Shown in pieces: positions 16,207 through 25,282 of a stretch of 64,000 nt of DNA. The stretch lies in NCBI GenBank assembly GCA_965226855.1, contig CBDDEE010000022.1, forward strand, positions 62,001 to 126,000, given 5' to 3'. A program made the position numbers and the translations under genes. Every line of letters starts with the position of its first letter. Within the stretch, counting starts at the first letter, position 1. This DNA comes from JAUXJB01 sp965226855. GTDB lineage: Bacteria > Myxococcota_A > UBA9160 > SZUA-336. The notes beneath the pieces are model-generated. The model ran no database searches, was not told where the DNA came from, and saw only the letters and a list, made by a program, of their open reading frames with translations.

Positions 16207-19200
16207 ATGAACTGCCCGAGCTGCGGCCACGAGAACCGGGAGAGCGCCAGGTTCTGTGAGGAGTGCGCCAACTCGCTGACGAGGACGTGCAGCAACTGTG
16301 GCACCGGGCTACGTGCGTCGGCGAAGTTCTGTGACGGATGTGCGAGTCCGGCGAGCTCATCTGCTGCCGACGATCCCGGTCGCGACCCCCGCTCCTACAC
16401 CCCGAAGCACCTGGCCGACAAGATTCTCCAGTCGAAGTCCGCCCTGGAAGGTGAGCGCAAGCAAGTGACGGTGCTCTTCGCGGACGTGAGGGGGTCGGTG
16501 GAGTTATCGCAGGCGGTCGACCCGGAGGACTGGCACCGGATTCTGGACAGGTTCTTCCAGATCCTGACGGACGGCGTGCACCGCTTCGAGGGGACGGTCA
16601 ACCAGTACACGGGTGACGGCATCATGGCGCTCTTCGGGGCGCCGATCGCGCACGAGGACCACGCGCAGCGTGCCTGCTATGCCGCACTGGCGCTGCACGA
16701 CGACCTGGCCGAGCAGGCGCGCGAGGTGAAGCGCGAGCACGGCCTCACCTTCTCGACCCGAATGGGCATTCACTCAGGCGAGGTCATCGTCGGCAAGATC
16801 GGCGACGACCTACGCATGGACTACACGGCCCAAGGAGTCACGGTCGGCCTCGCGGCGCGCATGGAGGAGCTAGCGTCGCCCGACACCATCTACCTGAGCG
16901 ACACGAGCGCCGTGCTCGTCTCCGGCTACTTCGACCTGGACGACCTCGGCGAGTTCCGCCTGAAGGGACTCGACGAGCCGGAGCGCGTGCACCAGCTGAC
17001 GGGCGCGAGCGCGCTCCGCACGCGCTTCGACGTCTCTCGCGCGCGCGGACTGACGCGCTTCGTCGGCCGCGACTCGGATATGGGGACGCTGGAGAGCGCA
17101 CTCGAGCAGGCGATCGCCGGGCGGGGCCAGGTCGTGGGCGTGGTCGCGGAGGCGGGAACCGGCAAGAGCCGGCTGTGCTTCGAGTTCCTCGAGCGCTGCC
17201 GGGCGCGCGGGATCGCCGTGCACGAGGGCCGTAGCGTTGCGCACGGCAAGAACATCCCTTTCCTGCCCATGCTGCAGGTGTTCCGCTCCTACTTCCGGAT
17301 CGAGGACGGCGACGACCCGCGCACGGTCCGCGAGAAGATCGCCGGGCGGCTCCTGCTGATGGACGAGGGCTTCCGCGACGCGCTGCCGCTCGTATTCGAG
17401 CTCTTCGGGGCGCCCGACCCCGACAACCCCTCGCCCGAGATGGGTCCGGACGAGCGGCAGCGCCGCCTCTTCGGCGTGCTCCGGCGCGCCACTCAGGGCG
17501 AGGGCGAGCCGCGCGTCTCACTCCTCGAAGACCTGCACTGGATGGACCCGACCAGCGAGAGGTTCCTCGAGGAGTGGGTGGACGCGGTTCCCAGCGCGAA
17601 CGCGCTCCTGCTCGTGAACTTCCGGCCCGAGTACCACGCGGACTGGACGCAGAAGTCCTGGTACCGGCAGATTCCGCTTGCGCCGCTCGGACCCGAGGCG
17701 ACCCAGGAGTTACTCGACGACCTCCTGGGTAACGACCCGAGTGTGATCGGCCTGGGAGACCGCATTCACGAGCGCACCGAGGGCAACCCCTTCTTCACCG
17801 AGGAGGTTGTGCAGACGCTGATCGAGTCGGGACGGCTCGAGGGCGAGCGCGGCGCGTACCGCCTGGTCGAGCCCGTCGAGAGCCTGGAGATCCCTACCAC
17901 GGTGACGAGCCTGCTCGCGGCGCGCATCGATCGTCTTCCCGAACGCGAGAAGCATGTGCTGCAGGCGGCAGCCGTACTCGGCAAGGAGTTCAGCGAGCCG
18001 ATCCTGGAGGACGTGGCCGAGCTGCCGCACGGCGACATCACGGAGGCGCTGGCGTCACTCAAGGGCGGCGAGTTCATCTACGAGCAGTCGCTCTATCCCG
18101 TCGCCGAATACGCCTTCAAGCACCCGCTCACCCAGGAGGTGGCGCTCGGCTCCCAGCTGCAGGACCGCCGGCGCCGCCTGCACGCCGCGGCGGCCCGAGC
18201 GCTCGAGGAGGCGCGCGCCGACAAGCTCGATGAGAGTGCCGCCCTGCTCGCGCATCACTGGGAGGAGGCCGGCGACCCGCGCGAGGCCACGCGCTGGCAC
18301 CGCCGGGCGGCCGAGTGGGTCAGCCGCGGCGATCCCGTGGGCGCGGTCCGGCACTGGCAGAGTGTGCGCGATCTCGGCACGCCGCTCGCCGGCGACGACG
18401 ACGAGATCGCACGGCTGTGTCTGCTGGCCTGCCGAGAGATTCTGCAGCTCGGAAGCTGGAGGCTGGGCCTCCCCGACGCCGAGCTCCGCGCGCTCGTCGA
18501 CCAGGGCCGGGCGTTGGCGGAGCGCCTCGGGGATCACACGGCCCTGGCCACGCTGCTCGCCGCCGAGAGCGCTATCACGGGTATTCTGCGGGGAGACCTG
18601 CGCGGCTACTACGAAACGAGTCGCGCGGCCCGCGCGCTGCTCGGGAAGGACGCGAGTCGCGAGGACCAGATCTTTGTCCACACCACCGTCGGGTACTCGA
18701 CCTACACCCTCGGCCGCGTGGCGGAGGCACTGCCGCTGTGCGACGAGGCGGTTGCGCTTGGCGCGGGCGATCCACGCGCCGGGTTCGCCGCCCTCGGCTT
18801 CGGCATCATCTCCTGGGGCCATATGCTGGCATCGGCATCGCTCGCCATGGCCGGGCGCTTCGACGAGTCCGCCGAACGCCTGGAGCAGGCGATCCGCCTG
18901 GCGAGGCATCACGGGCTCTCGGAGAACCTGGGATGGGCGCTCGGGACCTCTGCGCAAATCGCGCTCTGGGCGGGCAGCGTCCTGACCGGCGCGCCCGATC
19001 CCCGCGCCGCGGCCGTCGAGTCGATCGAGCTCGCCGAGGGCGTGGGGAGCAGCTTCTCGCGTGTGTTCTGCCGGCTGCACCTCGCATGGGCCGAGCGGTT
19101 CGCGCAGAACTTCGAGGCGGCAGATCGAATCACCACCGAGGCGCTCGACCTCATTCGCGAGGAGGGCACGGCGCAGGAGCTCCTCGTCGCTCTGATCAGC

Positions 19201-19584
19201 ACCCGGTCCATCGCGCAACGCGAATGCGGCAATACGGCGGGCGCTCTCGAGCTGGCGCGCGACGCGGTCAACGTCGCCGAGCGGCAGCCCTGCATCCACT
19301 GGGGCATCAACGCTCGGCTTGCGCTGGCGCGCGCGTTGCTCGCGGTGGACGGCCCCGCGGCGCGGGAGGACGTCGAGGCATGTCTCGTGCGGGCGAGCGA
19401 GTGGGTCGACGAGTCGGGCGCGCGCGCGTTCGAGCCCCAGATCCTCGAGGTGCGAGCCGAGCTGGCGTCGGCCCTCGGCGACCAGGCATCGCGCGAGCGC
19501 GAACTCCGCGAAGCGCATCGCCTTTTCACCGAGATGGGCGCGACAGGGCACGCGGAGCGAGTGGGGAGGGAGCTGGACTCGTGA
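16207..19584 (+). CDS. zinc-ribbon / class III nucleotide cyclase / AAA ATPase / TPR regulator
   Basis: A 1125-residue signalling protein. Two zinc ribbons lie at the N-terminus (Cys3/6/17/20 and Cys28/31/42/45). A class III adenylate/guanylate cyclase domain spans about 85-270, with metal Asp93 in LFADVRGS and the second metal Asp in GDGIMALFGAP; the usual VN.AAR is VGLAARM, common in this subgroup. A P-loop domain follows (GTGKS at about 320, Walker B LLEDLHWMD at about 438), then TPR-like helices to the end. AGGAGA precedes the ATG. A truncated paralogue follows at 19849. It probably makes cAMP in response to an unknown cue. Confidence 0.88.
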   Translation: MNCPSCGHENRESARFCEECANSLTRTCSNCGTGLRASAKFCDGCASPASSSAADDPGRDPRSYTPKHLADKILQSKSALEGERKQVTVLFADVRGSVELSQAVDPEDWHRILDRFFQILTDGVHRFEGTVNQYTGDGIMALFGAPIAHEDHAQRACYAALALHDDLAEQAREVKREHGLTFSTRMGIHSGEVIVGKIGDDLRMDYTAQGVTVGLAARMEELASPDTIYLSDTSAVLVSGYFDLDDLGEFRLKGLDEPERVHQLTGASALRTRFDVSRARGLTRFVGRDSDMGTLESALEQAIAGRGQVVGVVAEAGTGKSRLCFEFLERCRARGIAVHEGRSVAHGKNIPFLPMLQVFRSYFRIEDGDDPRTVREKIAGRLLLMDEGFRDALPLVFELFGAPDPDNPSPEMGPDERQRRLFGVLRRATQGEGEPRVSLLEDLHWMDPTSERFLEEWVDAVPSANALLLVNFRPEYHADWTQKSWYRQIPLAPLGPEATQELLDDLLGNDPSVIGLGDRIHERTEGNPFFTEEVVQTLIESGRLEGERGAYRLVEPVESLEIPTTVTSLLAARIDRLPEREKHVLQAAAVLGKEFSEPILEDVAELPHGDITEALASLKGGEFIYEQSLYPVAEYAFKHPLTQEVALGSQLQDRRRRLHAAAARALEEARADKLDESAALLAHHWEEAGDPREATRWHRRAAEWVSRGDPVGAVRHWQSVRDLGTPLAGDDDEIARLCLLACREILQLGSWRLGLPDAELRALVDQGRALAERLGDHTALATLLAAESAITGILRGDLRGYYETSRAARALLGKDASREDQIFVHTTVGYSTYTLGRVAEALPLCDEAVALGAGDPRAGFAALGFGIISWGHMLASASLAMAGRFDESAERLEQAIRLARHHGLSENLGWALGTSAQIALWAGSVLTGAPDPRAAAVESIELAEGVGSSFSRVFCRLHLAWAERFAQNFEAADRITTEALDLIREEGTAQELLVALISTRSIAQRECGNTAGALELARDAVNVAERQPCIHWGINARLALARALLAVDGPAAREDVEACLVRASEWVDESGARAFEPQILEVRAELASALGDQASRERELREAHRLFTEMGATGHAERVGRELDS

Positions 19585-19672
19585 GCTGCGTGCCGGTCGA
19601 CTCCGTCCACAGCGTTGCCATAGGCTCCCGCCGGCCGGGGCGTGGTCCTACCGGGCACCATTGCACCACTCC

Positions 19673-19737
19673 CTAGGCTACTAGGGGCAGCCGGACTCGC
19701 AGGTGCTGCGCTTCCGTGGTAACCAGTCCTGGGCACC
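19673..19737 (+). repeat. 65-bp intergenic hairpin repeat, copy B
   Basis: Exactly 65 bp from CTAGGC to GGGCACC, like copies A and D. The outer arms GGACT/AGTCC are exact. The inner stem is CGCAG/CTGCG, different in sequence from other copies but still paired. It lies between the complete cyclase gene and the remnant of its paralogue. Confidence 0.75.
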
Positions 19738-19848
19738 AGAGAGGCTCGAGTACTTGCGGACTACGATCCACCGTCCGGGTTTGGGTCAATCAGATTCCCA
19801 CCATCCGGGCTCTCGGTTTCTGCGCCACGGTCAACGCACCGCCACCCG

Positions 19849-20349
19849 TGTAGCGACTCCCCGAGCTGCGGCCATGAGAACCGGGCGGGGGCTGCGTTCT
19901 GCGGAGAACGCGCAGCGGCCCTCGTAACCGAGCGGACCTGCCCCTCCTGCGGTCAGAACAACCCGATGAGCCAGAAGTTCTGTGACGCCTCCGCCCATCC
20001 GCTCGCTACCGCAGAGCCGCAGGTTCCCGATCGCGACCCCCGCGCCTACACCCCCAAGCACCTCGCCGACAAGATCCTGACCACGCGCAGCGCCATCGAG
20101 GGTGAGCCCAAGCACGTGACCGTGCTGTTCGCCGACATCGTCGACTCAGTCCCGCTCGCCGAGCGCAGCGGTCCCGAGGAGATGCACGCTGATGGACCGC
20201 TGCTTCCAGGTGATCCTGCCCGAGGTGCATCGCTACGAGGGAACTATCAACCAGTTCCAGGGCGACGGCTTCATGGCTCTGTTCGGGGCGCCCCTGGCCC
20301 TCGAGGACGCGCCGCGGCGCGCCTGCCTGGCGGCTCTCGCTATCCAGTT
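19849..20349 (+). pseudogene. second zinc-ribbon cyclase, 5' fragment with frameshift
   Basis: The N-terminal part of a paralogue of the 16207 gene: partial zinc ribbons (CGHENRAGAAFC, then CPSCGQNNPMSQKFC), the linker RDPRAYTPKHLADKIL and the start of the cyclase domain (VTVLFADIVDS). A frameshift near 20186 separates this from the continuing HRYEGTINQFQGDGFMALF block in another frame. The homology stops at about 20349, exactly where the C-terminus of the minus-strand amidohydrolase begins. Truncated and frameshifted, so not functional. Confidence 0.85.
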
Positions 20350-21458
20350 AACCTCACGAAGCGCCCGGGGTTCTGCGACACCACGAGCTCAGCGACCTCC
20401 GCTCCCGCGGCGTCGAAGGATCTCTCGGCTTCGGCGAAGGCGCCCGGGTACGTGGAGTCGAAGTGCGGGTAGTCGGTTCCCCACAAGACGCAATTCGCGA
20501 GGCCCTTCTCGGCCATCCATTGGAGACCCGCTGCCTCGTCAGCCTCCATCGACACGAAGCACTGCTCCGCAAAGATCTCCGACGGGCGGCGCCTCAACCA
20601 CGGCGCGTGGTGCCCCATCACCTCGAAATGCTCATCCATCCGATCGATCCAGTAGGGCATCCATCCGAGACCGCTCTCGAAGAACCCAACGCGGAGATCT
20701 GGAAACCGATCCAAAACACCACCGGCGATCAGGTCCATCATCGCCGCCATCTGGCCGAAGGGGTGGGCGATCATATGGTCGTAGAACATGTTGTCCCGAT
20801 AGCGACCGGTCGAAAAGCTCGGCATTTGGGACCCGAAGCTGCCGTGGATCCCAACGGCAAGGCTGTCGTCGACCGCGATCGTCCAGAGGTCGTCGCAAGC
20901 GCTGTCGTAGAGCGCAAGCTCGCCAAAACGTTCGGGGCGCGAGATGAAGCCGCTGAGGCCGATCTCGCGCAGACGACGCGTCTCGCGGACCGCGAGGTCG
21001 ATGCTCTGGAACGGTACGATTCCCATCGCATACAGGCGACTCGGATTGGTCTTGCAAAAATCGCCCATCTAGTTGTTGTAGGCGCGACAGGTTTCGGCCG
21101 CGACCGCCGGATCGCGGATGTCGCCCCACAGCAGGTGCACGGACGGAAACAGCAGCGCGCGGTCGATGTGCTCCTCATCCATCACCGCGAGCCGCGCATG
21201 CGGGTCGTAGCTCCCGAGGAGGATGTCGGCCCAGGTCAACTTCTGATTCGGCGCCATCCCACCAGGGATGCAGGCCTCGGCCGGGCCGGCGGCGCCAAAG
21301 GGAAGCAGCCGGTTCTCGACATAGAGCTCGCTTCTTCCGTTCTCGGTGCGGATCTGCAGCACGTCATCCCGATACTTCGAGGTCGTGTACTCAGTCCAGA
21401 CGAGCTCGGGTTCGCAAATGTGGCCGTCGCTGTCGATGATCGTCGCCGGTCGCGCCAT
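20340..21458 (-). pseudogene. amidohydrolase with in-frame amber stop
   Basis: An amidohydrolase-2 (ACMSD-like TIM barrel) of 372 codons, seen repeatedly in aromatic and terpenoid catabolic clusters. The N-terminus has the metal-ligand motif SDGHICEP. The C-terminal half has HPFGQMAAMMDL, FESGLGWMPYW and the Asp of LWGTDYPHFDST. The two halves are in the same frame, separated only by TAG at 21069-21071 after AYNN, where relatives have Trp (TGG). The 3' end abuts the truncated cyclase. It is either a nonsense mutation, or suppressed; I favour a pseudogene. Confidence 0.85.
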
Positions 21459-21555
21459 GATTCCCTCCGGGTGACCCCGCCGGATCGCCGCGACGGGCCA
21501 TTCGGGCCGCCGTCCAACGAGCAGGCCGCGGCCGCCAACCCGGTATCTTAGACCT

Positions 21556-22452
21556 ATGAAGATCCGAATTGCCGCGAGCCCCCCTCCGTCCGCCCTCGAG
21601 GGGGATGCCTTTGTCGACTACTTGGGCGAGTGCGAGAGGCTCGGCTTCGACACGCTATGGCTGTCCGATGTCCCGCTCGGTCCGCTGGGAGACCCGCTGG
21701 TGAGCCTTACCTATGCCGCGGCCGCCACGACGCGGCTCAAGCTCGGCGCCAACATCGTTCCGCTGGGGCGTAACCCACTGTGGCTGGCCAAGCAGCTGGC
21801 GCAGCTCGATCGGTTGTCGGGGGGTCGCCTGTTGCTGTCGTTCGTACCGGGGCTCGGGCAGCCGGCGGAACGCGCGGCGCTGGGGTACAGGGCAGCCCAC
21901 CGGGGCCGCGCAATCGGAGAGACCATCGGGCTCTTGCGGCGTTGGTGGGCCGGAGAGCGGGTCACCGCCCGCTTTGGCAGCCTCGAATTCGAGGACGTCG
22001 CCGTCCATCCGCGACCTCGGCAGCAGCCGCTCGAGATCTGGTTGGGTGGGAAGGCGCCCGAGGCACTCTCGCGGGTCGCCCGGCTGGCGGACGGCTGGTT
22101 GACCTCGGCGGTAACACCGTCCGAAGCGGGCGCCGGCCGTGTCGTCATTGAAGCCGAGGCGGCGCGCCTAGACCGCAAGATCGATCAAGAACACTTCGGG
22201 ATCAGTATCCCGTTCGCGCGCCAGGAGCCGGAAGAGGCGGCTCTGATGCCCCTGCGGCAACGCCGCCAGGACAGCGATCTGCGCGAGGTTGTGGCCGTTG
22301 GAGCAACGTCGCTGCGACACCTCATCGGAGCACACATCGACGCCGGCCTCAGCAAATTCGTCTTACGGCCGGTCAACGCGCTAACTGCGGACACCGATTG
22401 GCGGACGGAACTCGCCTGGCTCGCCGAAGCCGTCCTGCCCCTACAGAAGTAA
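21556..22452 (+). CDS. LLM-class flavin-dependent oxidoreductase
   Basis: A 298-residue bacterial luciferase-like monooxygenase (TIM barrel using FMN or F420). Typical blocks: LGFDTLWLSD near residue 30, TTRLKLGANIVPLGRNP at about 57, LAQLDRLSGGRLLLSFVPG, and DGWLTS. It appears complete, unlike the LLM fragment at 14619. Divergent from the amidohydrolase, with about 100 bp between them. Cofactor (F420 or FMN) and substrate are not decided by sequence alone. Confidence 0.82.
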   Translation: MKIRIAASPPPSALEGDAFVDYLGECERLGFDTLWLSDVPLGPLGDPLVSLTYAAAATTRLKLGANIVPLGRNPLWLAKQLAQLDRLSGGRLLLSFVPGLGQPAERAALGYRAAHRGRAIGETIGLLRRWWAGERVTARFGSLEFEDVAVHPRPRQQPLEIWLGGKAPEALSRVARLADGWLTSAVTPSEAGAGRVVIEAEAARLDRKIDQEHFGISIPFARQEPEEAALMPLRQRRQDSDLREVVAVGATSLRHLIGAHIDAGLSKFVLRPVNALTADTDWRTELAWLAEAVLPLQK

Positions 22453-22842
22453 GCCACAACCTCGAGGGAGCGGTGAGGGAAATGCGCGAGTTTCGAGTCT
22501 GGCGTTACGTCAAGTCGCGGTGGGGCGCGCGATCGCCTGCAGGCTCTCGAGGACCAGTTGCGGTTCCAAGCGGTGAGTAAAGTCAGGATCGTGATCGGGC
22601 AGGACGGAAGGATATGCGGCCCCCTCGTCGTGACGTAGCAGCCATCAGGAGGGGCCGGGCCGCTCCAATCGGGAACCATCTGCTCTCCAGCAGCGCTCGG
22701 CACATAAAGGGACTCGGACCCGGAGGTGCTGAGCCGCCTTCGAATCCAGTCCTGGGCACCAAGGAAGTGTCTGACTTCGCCTATCCGACGATGTGATCCC
22801 CGACCAAGCGGTGAACCCAAAGGAGCGCACCAGCCGGAAGAG
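22453..22842. other. 390-bp gap: decayed coding remnant and repeat copy C
   Basis: The first half carries, on the minus strand (about 22518-22640), a short protein-like tail (EGAAYPSVLPDHDPDF, ending ARPTAT and TGA) that I cannot assign and that has no start. The second half holds repeat copy C at 22709-22760. I see no terminator. Confidence 0.4.
22709..22760 (+). repeat. intergenic hairpin repeat, copy C
   Basis: The 3' hairpin and tail of the repeat family are well preserved (GGAGGTGCTGAGCCGCC, then TTCGAATCCAGTCCTGGG). GGACT/AGTCC outer arms are available; the inner stem is CGGAGG with CCTTCG, using one G-T pair. The 5' CTAGGC hairpin is missing. It lies about 80 bp downstream of the truncated DUF2332 gene. 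Confidence 0.7.
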
Positions 22843-23526
22843 CTAGCTCGCGAACCAATCGATCGACTGCCCGTGCAGGCCGGTCCAGACGACAGGCTTC
22901 CCGTTGACCGCCAGCAAGAAGTGGCCAGGGCTTGGAGGCGGCGGCGCCTTGTGGAGGCCCCGGAATACCCACGGCGCCTCATTGCTGATCCACACGGCGC
23001 CGGTTTGACGAACCGTCTTCGCGAACGCGTCGCGATCTGATTGCGAGCTGACGTAGCCCAGCACAGCCGTATGGAAGACGACGAGCTGCATATCTTCCGG
23101 TGCCAGCACCGCGACGGCAGGAAGATCGGCACGCGCGATCTCGATGGCGGCTCTCAAGCCTCGTGCTCGATGCTCCTGACCCGGCCAAACGAGCGTTTCC
23201 AGCCAAGCCATTTCGGTTGGTGAGTTGACGTCCAACGGGCTCAGGTCCAGGCCGCAACGCCATCCGACCTTTGGCAGCCCGCGCGGGAGCGGCGTTCCGG
23301 CGCTCGCGATGCAGTGGAACACCGGTGCAGCTGCAGGACCCAGTGATGGCGGTGCAATGAAGTGCCTGCCGTAGTCGTACCCGTAGCGGTCAGGCAGAAG
23401 GCAAAGTCCTGCCGAAGCGCCGACCTCGATCAACGCCAGCGGCTGGCTCAAGCCCGCGAGCACGGGCAGCAACACGGGGCACCTGGCGGGCTCATTGGTC
23501 TGGGGGAGGCGGCATCCCGTCGTCAT
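22843..23526 (-). pseudogene. DUF2332 protein, N-terminally truncated
   Basis: The remaining 227 residues match DUF2332: QTNEPARCPVLLPVLAG, the hallmark EVGASAGLCLLPDRYGYDYG at about residues 35-55 (relatives have GASAGLNL), and the C-terminal WVFRGLHK...NGKPVVWTGLHG. The family is normally about 330-350 residues; the first ~100 are gone and the frame begins next to the stop of the upstream hydrolase, with no promoter or ribosome site. Members are predicted SAM-dependent-fold proteins of unknown activity. Confidence 0.7.
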
Positions 23527-24444
23527 CTACCGCGACGGCGGTGACACCGGATGGTCGCGATATCGTTCAAGAAACCCGACGATCGCCTCGTTGACCGCAG
23601 ATGCGTTCTCTTCGTGCATCAGATGCGAGGCCTCGGGGATGTTGATGCGCTCGACGATCGGCAGCAGCTCTTCTAGGCGGTCGGTCCAGAGGTGCGCCAA
23701 GGTAGGACTCAGCGCCCCGGTCACGAGCAGGACCGGCACATGGATGCCGCGCACCTCGTCGTCGCCAAGTGGCGGGAATCCCGCGCCCAGCACCTGAGCG
23801 CGCAAAGTGCTGAGGTTGTCGCGCATCTGCACTTTGCGCGCCTCCGTTAGCCGCTCGAAAGACTCCTTGCCAAGCGCCCACTCTGAGAAGATCCGCATCG
23901 CCTTGTCGTCCTCGCCCCGCCGGAACGCCTTCCGGACGGGCCCCACAGTCCCGGCTCCGAACTTGGCGAGCGCGATCGCAGTCCGAGGCCGGGTCGCAAA
24001 GAGGCGCAGCAGCTCCGCTGGGCGCGGAGGCGTGTTCTTCACGAAGAGCGACAGGACGGGTGGTTCCTCAAGAACCAGTGTGCGAACGACGTCCGGATGT
24101 CGCACGGCGGTGAGCAAGGAGATGAAAGCGCCCCCGGAGTTCCCGACAAGGTGCGCCGGTTCCGCGTCGATCTCCCGCAGAAAGGCGGCGAGGTCTTCGA
24201 CGTGCGGCAGCATCGGGTCGTCTGCTTCGGGGTCGATGTCCTCGTTCGGCCGTGCGAAGCGACGGCTGTAGGTGATGGCCCGGTAGGAGTGCCCGACGGC
24301 CGGTAATTGCTGCTCCCAGGTGCGCAGGTCGCTGAGGACGCCGTGGACGAAGATTACCGGCTCGCCCTCGCCCTCCTCGCGGTAGGCAAGGGTCGTTCCG
24401 TTGACTTTGGCTGTCTTGGCATCCTCGAACCCGGTGCTCGTCAT
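23527..24444 (-). CDS. alpha/beta hydrolase
   Basis: A 305-residue hydrolase. The oxyanion motif FVHGVLSDLRTW comes after residue 30; the nucleophile elbow is GNSGG with Ser at about 112; an acidic residue follows the late strand (VTGALSPT) and the catalytic His is in ASHLMHEE near 280. Start at the ATG at 24444 (MTSTGFEDAKTAKVNG); an upstream in-frame ATG at 24528 adds an unlikely leader. It probably cleaves an ester, lactone or C-C bond in the catabolic programme of this region. Confidence 0.82.
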   Translation of the reverse strand: MTSTGFEDAKTAKVNGTTLAYREEGEGEPVIFVHGVLSDLRTWEQQLPAVGHSYRAITYSRRFARPNEDIDPEADDPMLPHVEDLAAFLREIDAEPAHLVGNSGGAFISLLTAVRHPDVVRTLVLEEPPVLSLFVKNTPPRPAELLRLFATRPRTAIALAKFGAGTVGPVRKAFRRGEDDKAMRIFSEWALGKESFERLTEARKVQMRDNLSTLRAQVLGAGFPPLGDDEVRGIHVPVLLVTGALSPTLAHLWTDRLEELLPIVERINIPEASHLMHEENASAVNEAIVGFLERYRDHPVSPPSR

Positions 24445-24603
24445 CCCGTGAGATTCACCTGCGTCTGTTCGCTCGTCAAACACATCGGGAGCAGAGTCCT
24501 GGTAGGGCTGAGACAACGGCCGAATCACCCGATAACGAGGGCCTCTACAAGAAATTGAAGCGCTGCGGGATGCAGTAGACTCGGTGGCTGGTCCCTAGGT
24601 GCG

Positions 24604-25074
24604 CTATTCGGGGAGCTGCTCTCCGGAGCCATCCGGATCGGGCATCCCCGCGAATTTCGGAAGCCCGTCCTTCACCGACATCACCTTCTCGCCGTAGTGG
24701 ACGTGGATCGTTGGGGCGTAGTCCAGACCCCGGACGTTGCCGGCGGGTACGTCGGTCAAACCCATCGACGGGTGGCGAATCAGCACGGGTGCCCCGCAGG
24801 CGTTGCAGAAGTGCCGGTGGCTCGCATCGGTCCGCTTGTAGACCGCGAGGCGCTCCTCGCCCTTCGTCACGGTGACGTTCGGGGTGGGCCACAGCGTCGC
24901 CGCATGCACCGGCGCGCCGAGCCAACTCCGGCACGACTCGCAGTGGCAGTACGCCATCACGACTGGATCGCCGTCGATTCGGACCTCTACTACACCACAC
25001 GCGCAGCCTGCGGTTCGGGCTTCCGTCACGTCGATTCCCTCCCAGGGTGTCATCTTCTCGAGAGCAAATCCCAT
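24604..25074 (-). CDS. GFA/CENP-V-type zinc protein
   Basis: A 156-residue member of the Gfa-like (glutathione-dependent formaldehyde-activating enzyme) family, a zinc-binding fold. The ligand pattern is complete: Cys24 and Cys26 (GCACG), Cys43/Cys45/Cys48 (CHCESC), Cys90/Cys93 (CNACG). Most such proteins are not proven to act on formaldehyde. It is a stand-alone minus-strand gene downstream of the alpha/beta hydrolase's promoter side. Confidence 0.85.
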   Translation of the reverse strand: MGFALEKMTPWEGIDVTEARTAGCACGVVEVRIDGDPVVMAYCHCESCRSWLGAPVHAATLWPTPNVTVTKGEERLAVYKRTDASHRHFCNACGAPVLIRHPSMGLTDVPAGNVRGLDYAPTIHVHYGEKVMSVKDGLPKFAGMPDPDGSGEQLPE

Positions 25075-25282
25075 GATACCCGGACCGCGCCAGCGGTAGG
25101 AGCGGGCAGTCCGCGAACCCCATCGCGCTCATGGCAAAACGGGCCCGATCCCCAGCGTCTCGAGAGCCGCGTCGTAGCGAGGTTCGCCTCGGAGCGGTGG
25201 GCCTAGGACCGACCCGTACCGCCTCGCTTTTTTTCTCCGTTCAGCCCCCGGCTCTCCTAAGATACCCGAGTCGGGAGGACAC

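Noticed and set aside
18055..19551. A 498-codon minus-strand ORF inside the cyclase gene.
   Set aside because: Long antisense frames are expected in GC-rich TPR coding sequence; the plus strand has the domains.
22709..22760. The phrase TTCGAATCC with a GGGCACC end in the repeat looks like the T-loop and 3' end of a tRNA.
   Set aside because: The five bases on either side of the loop do not pair as a T-stem, no anticodon or D-arm is present, and other copies lose the TTCGAAT phrase while keeping the hairpins.
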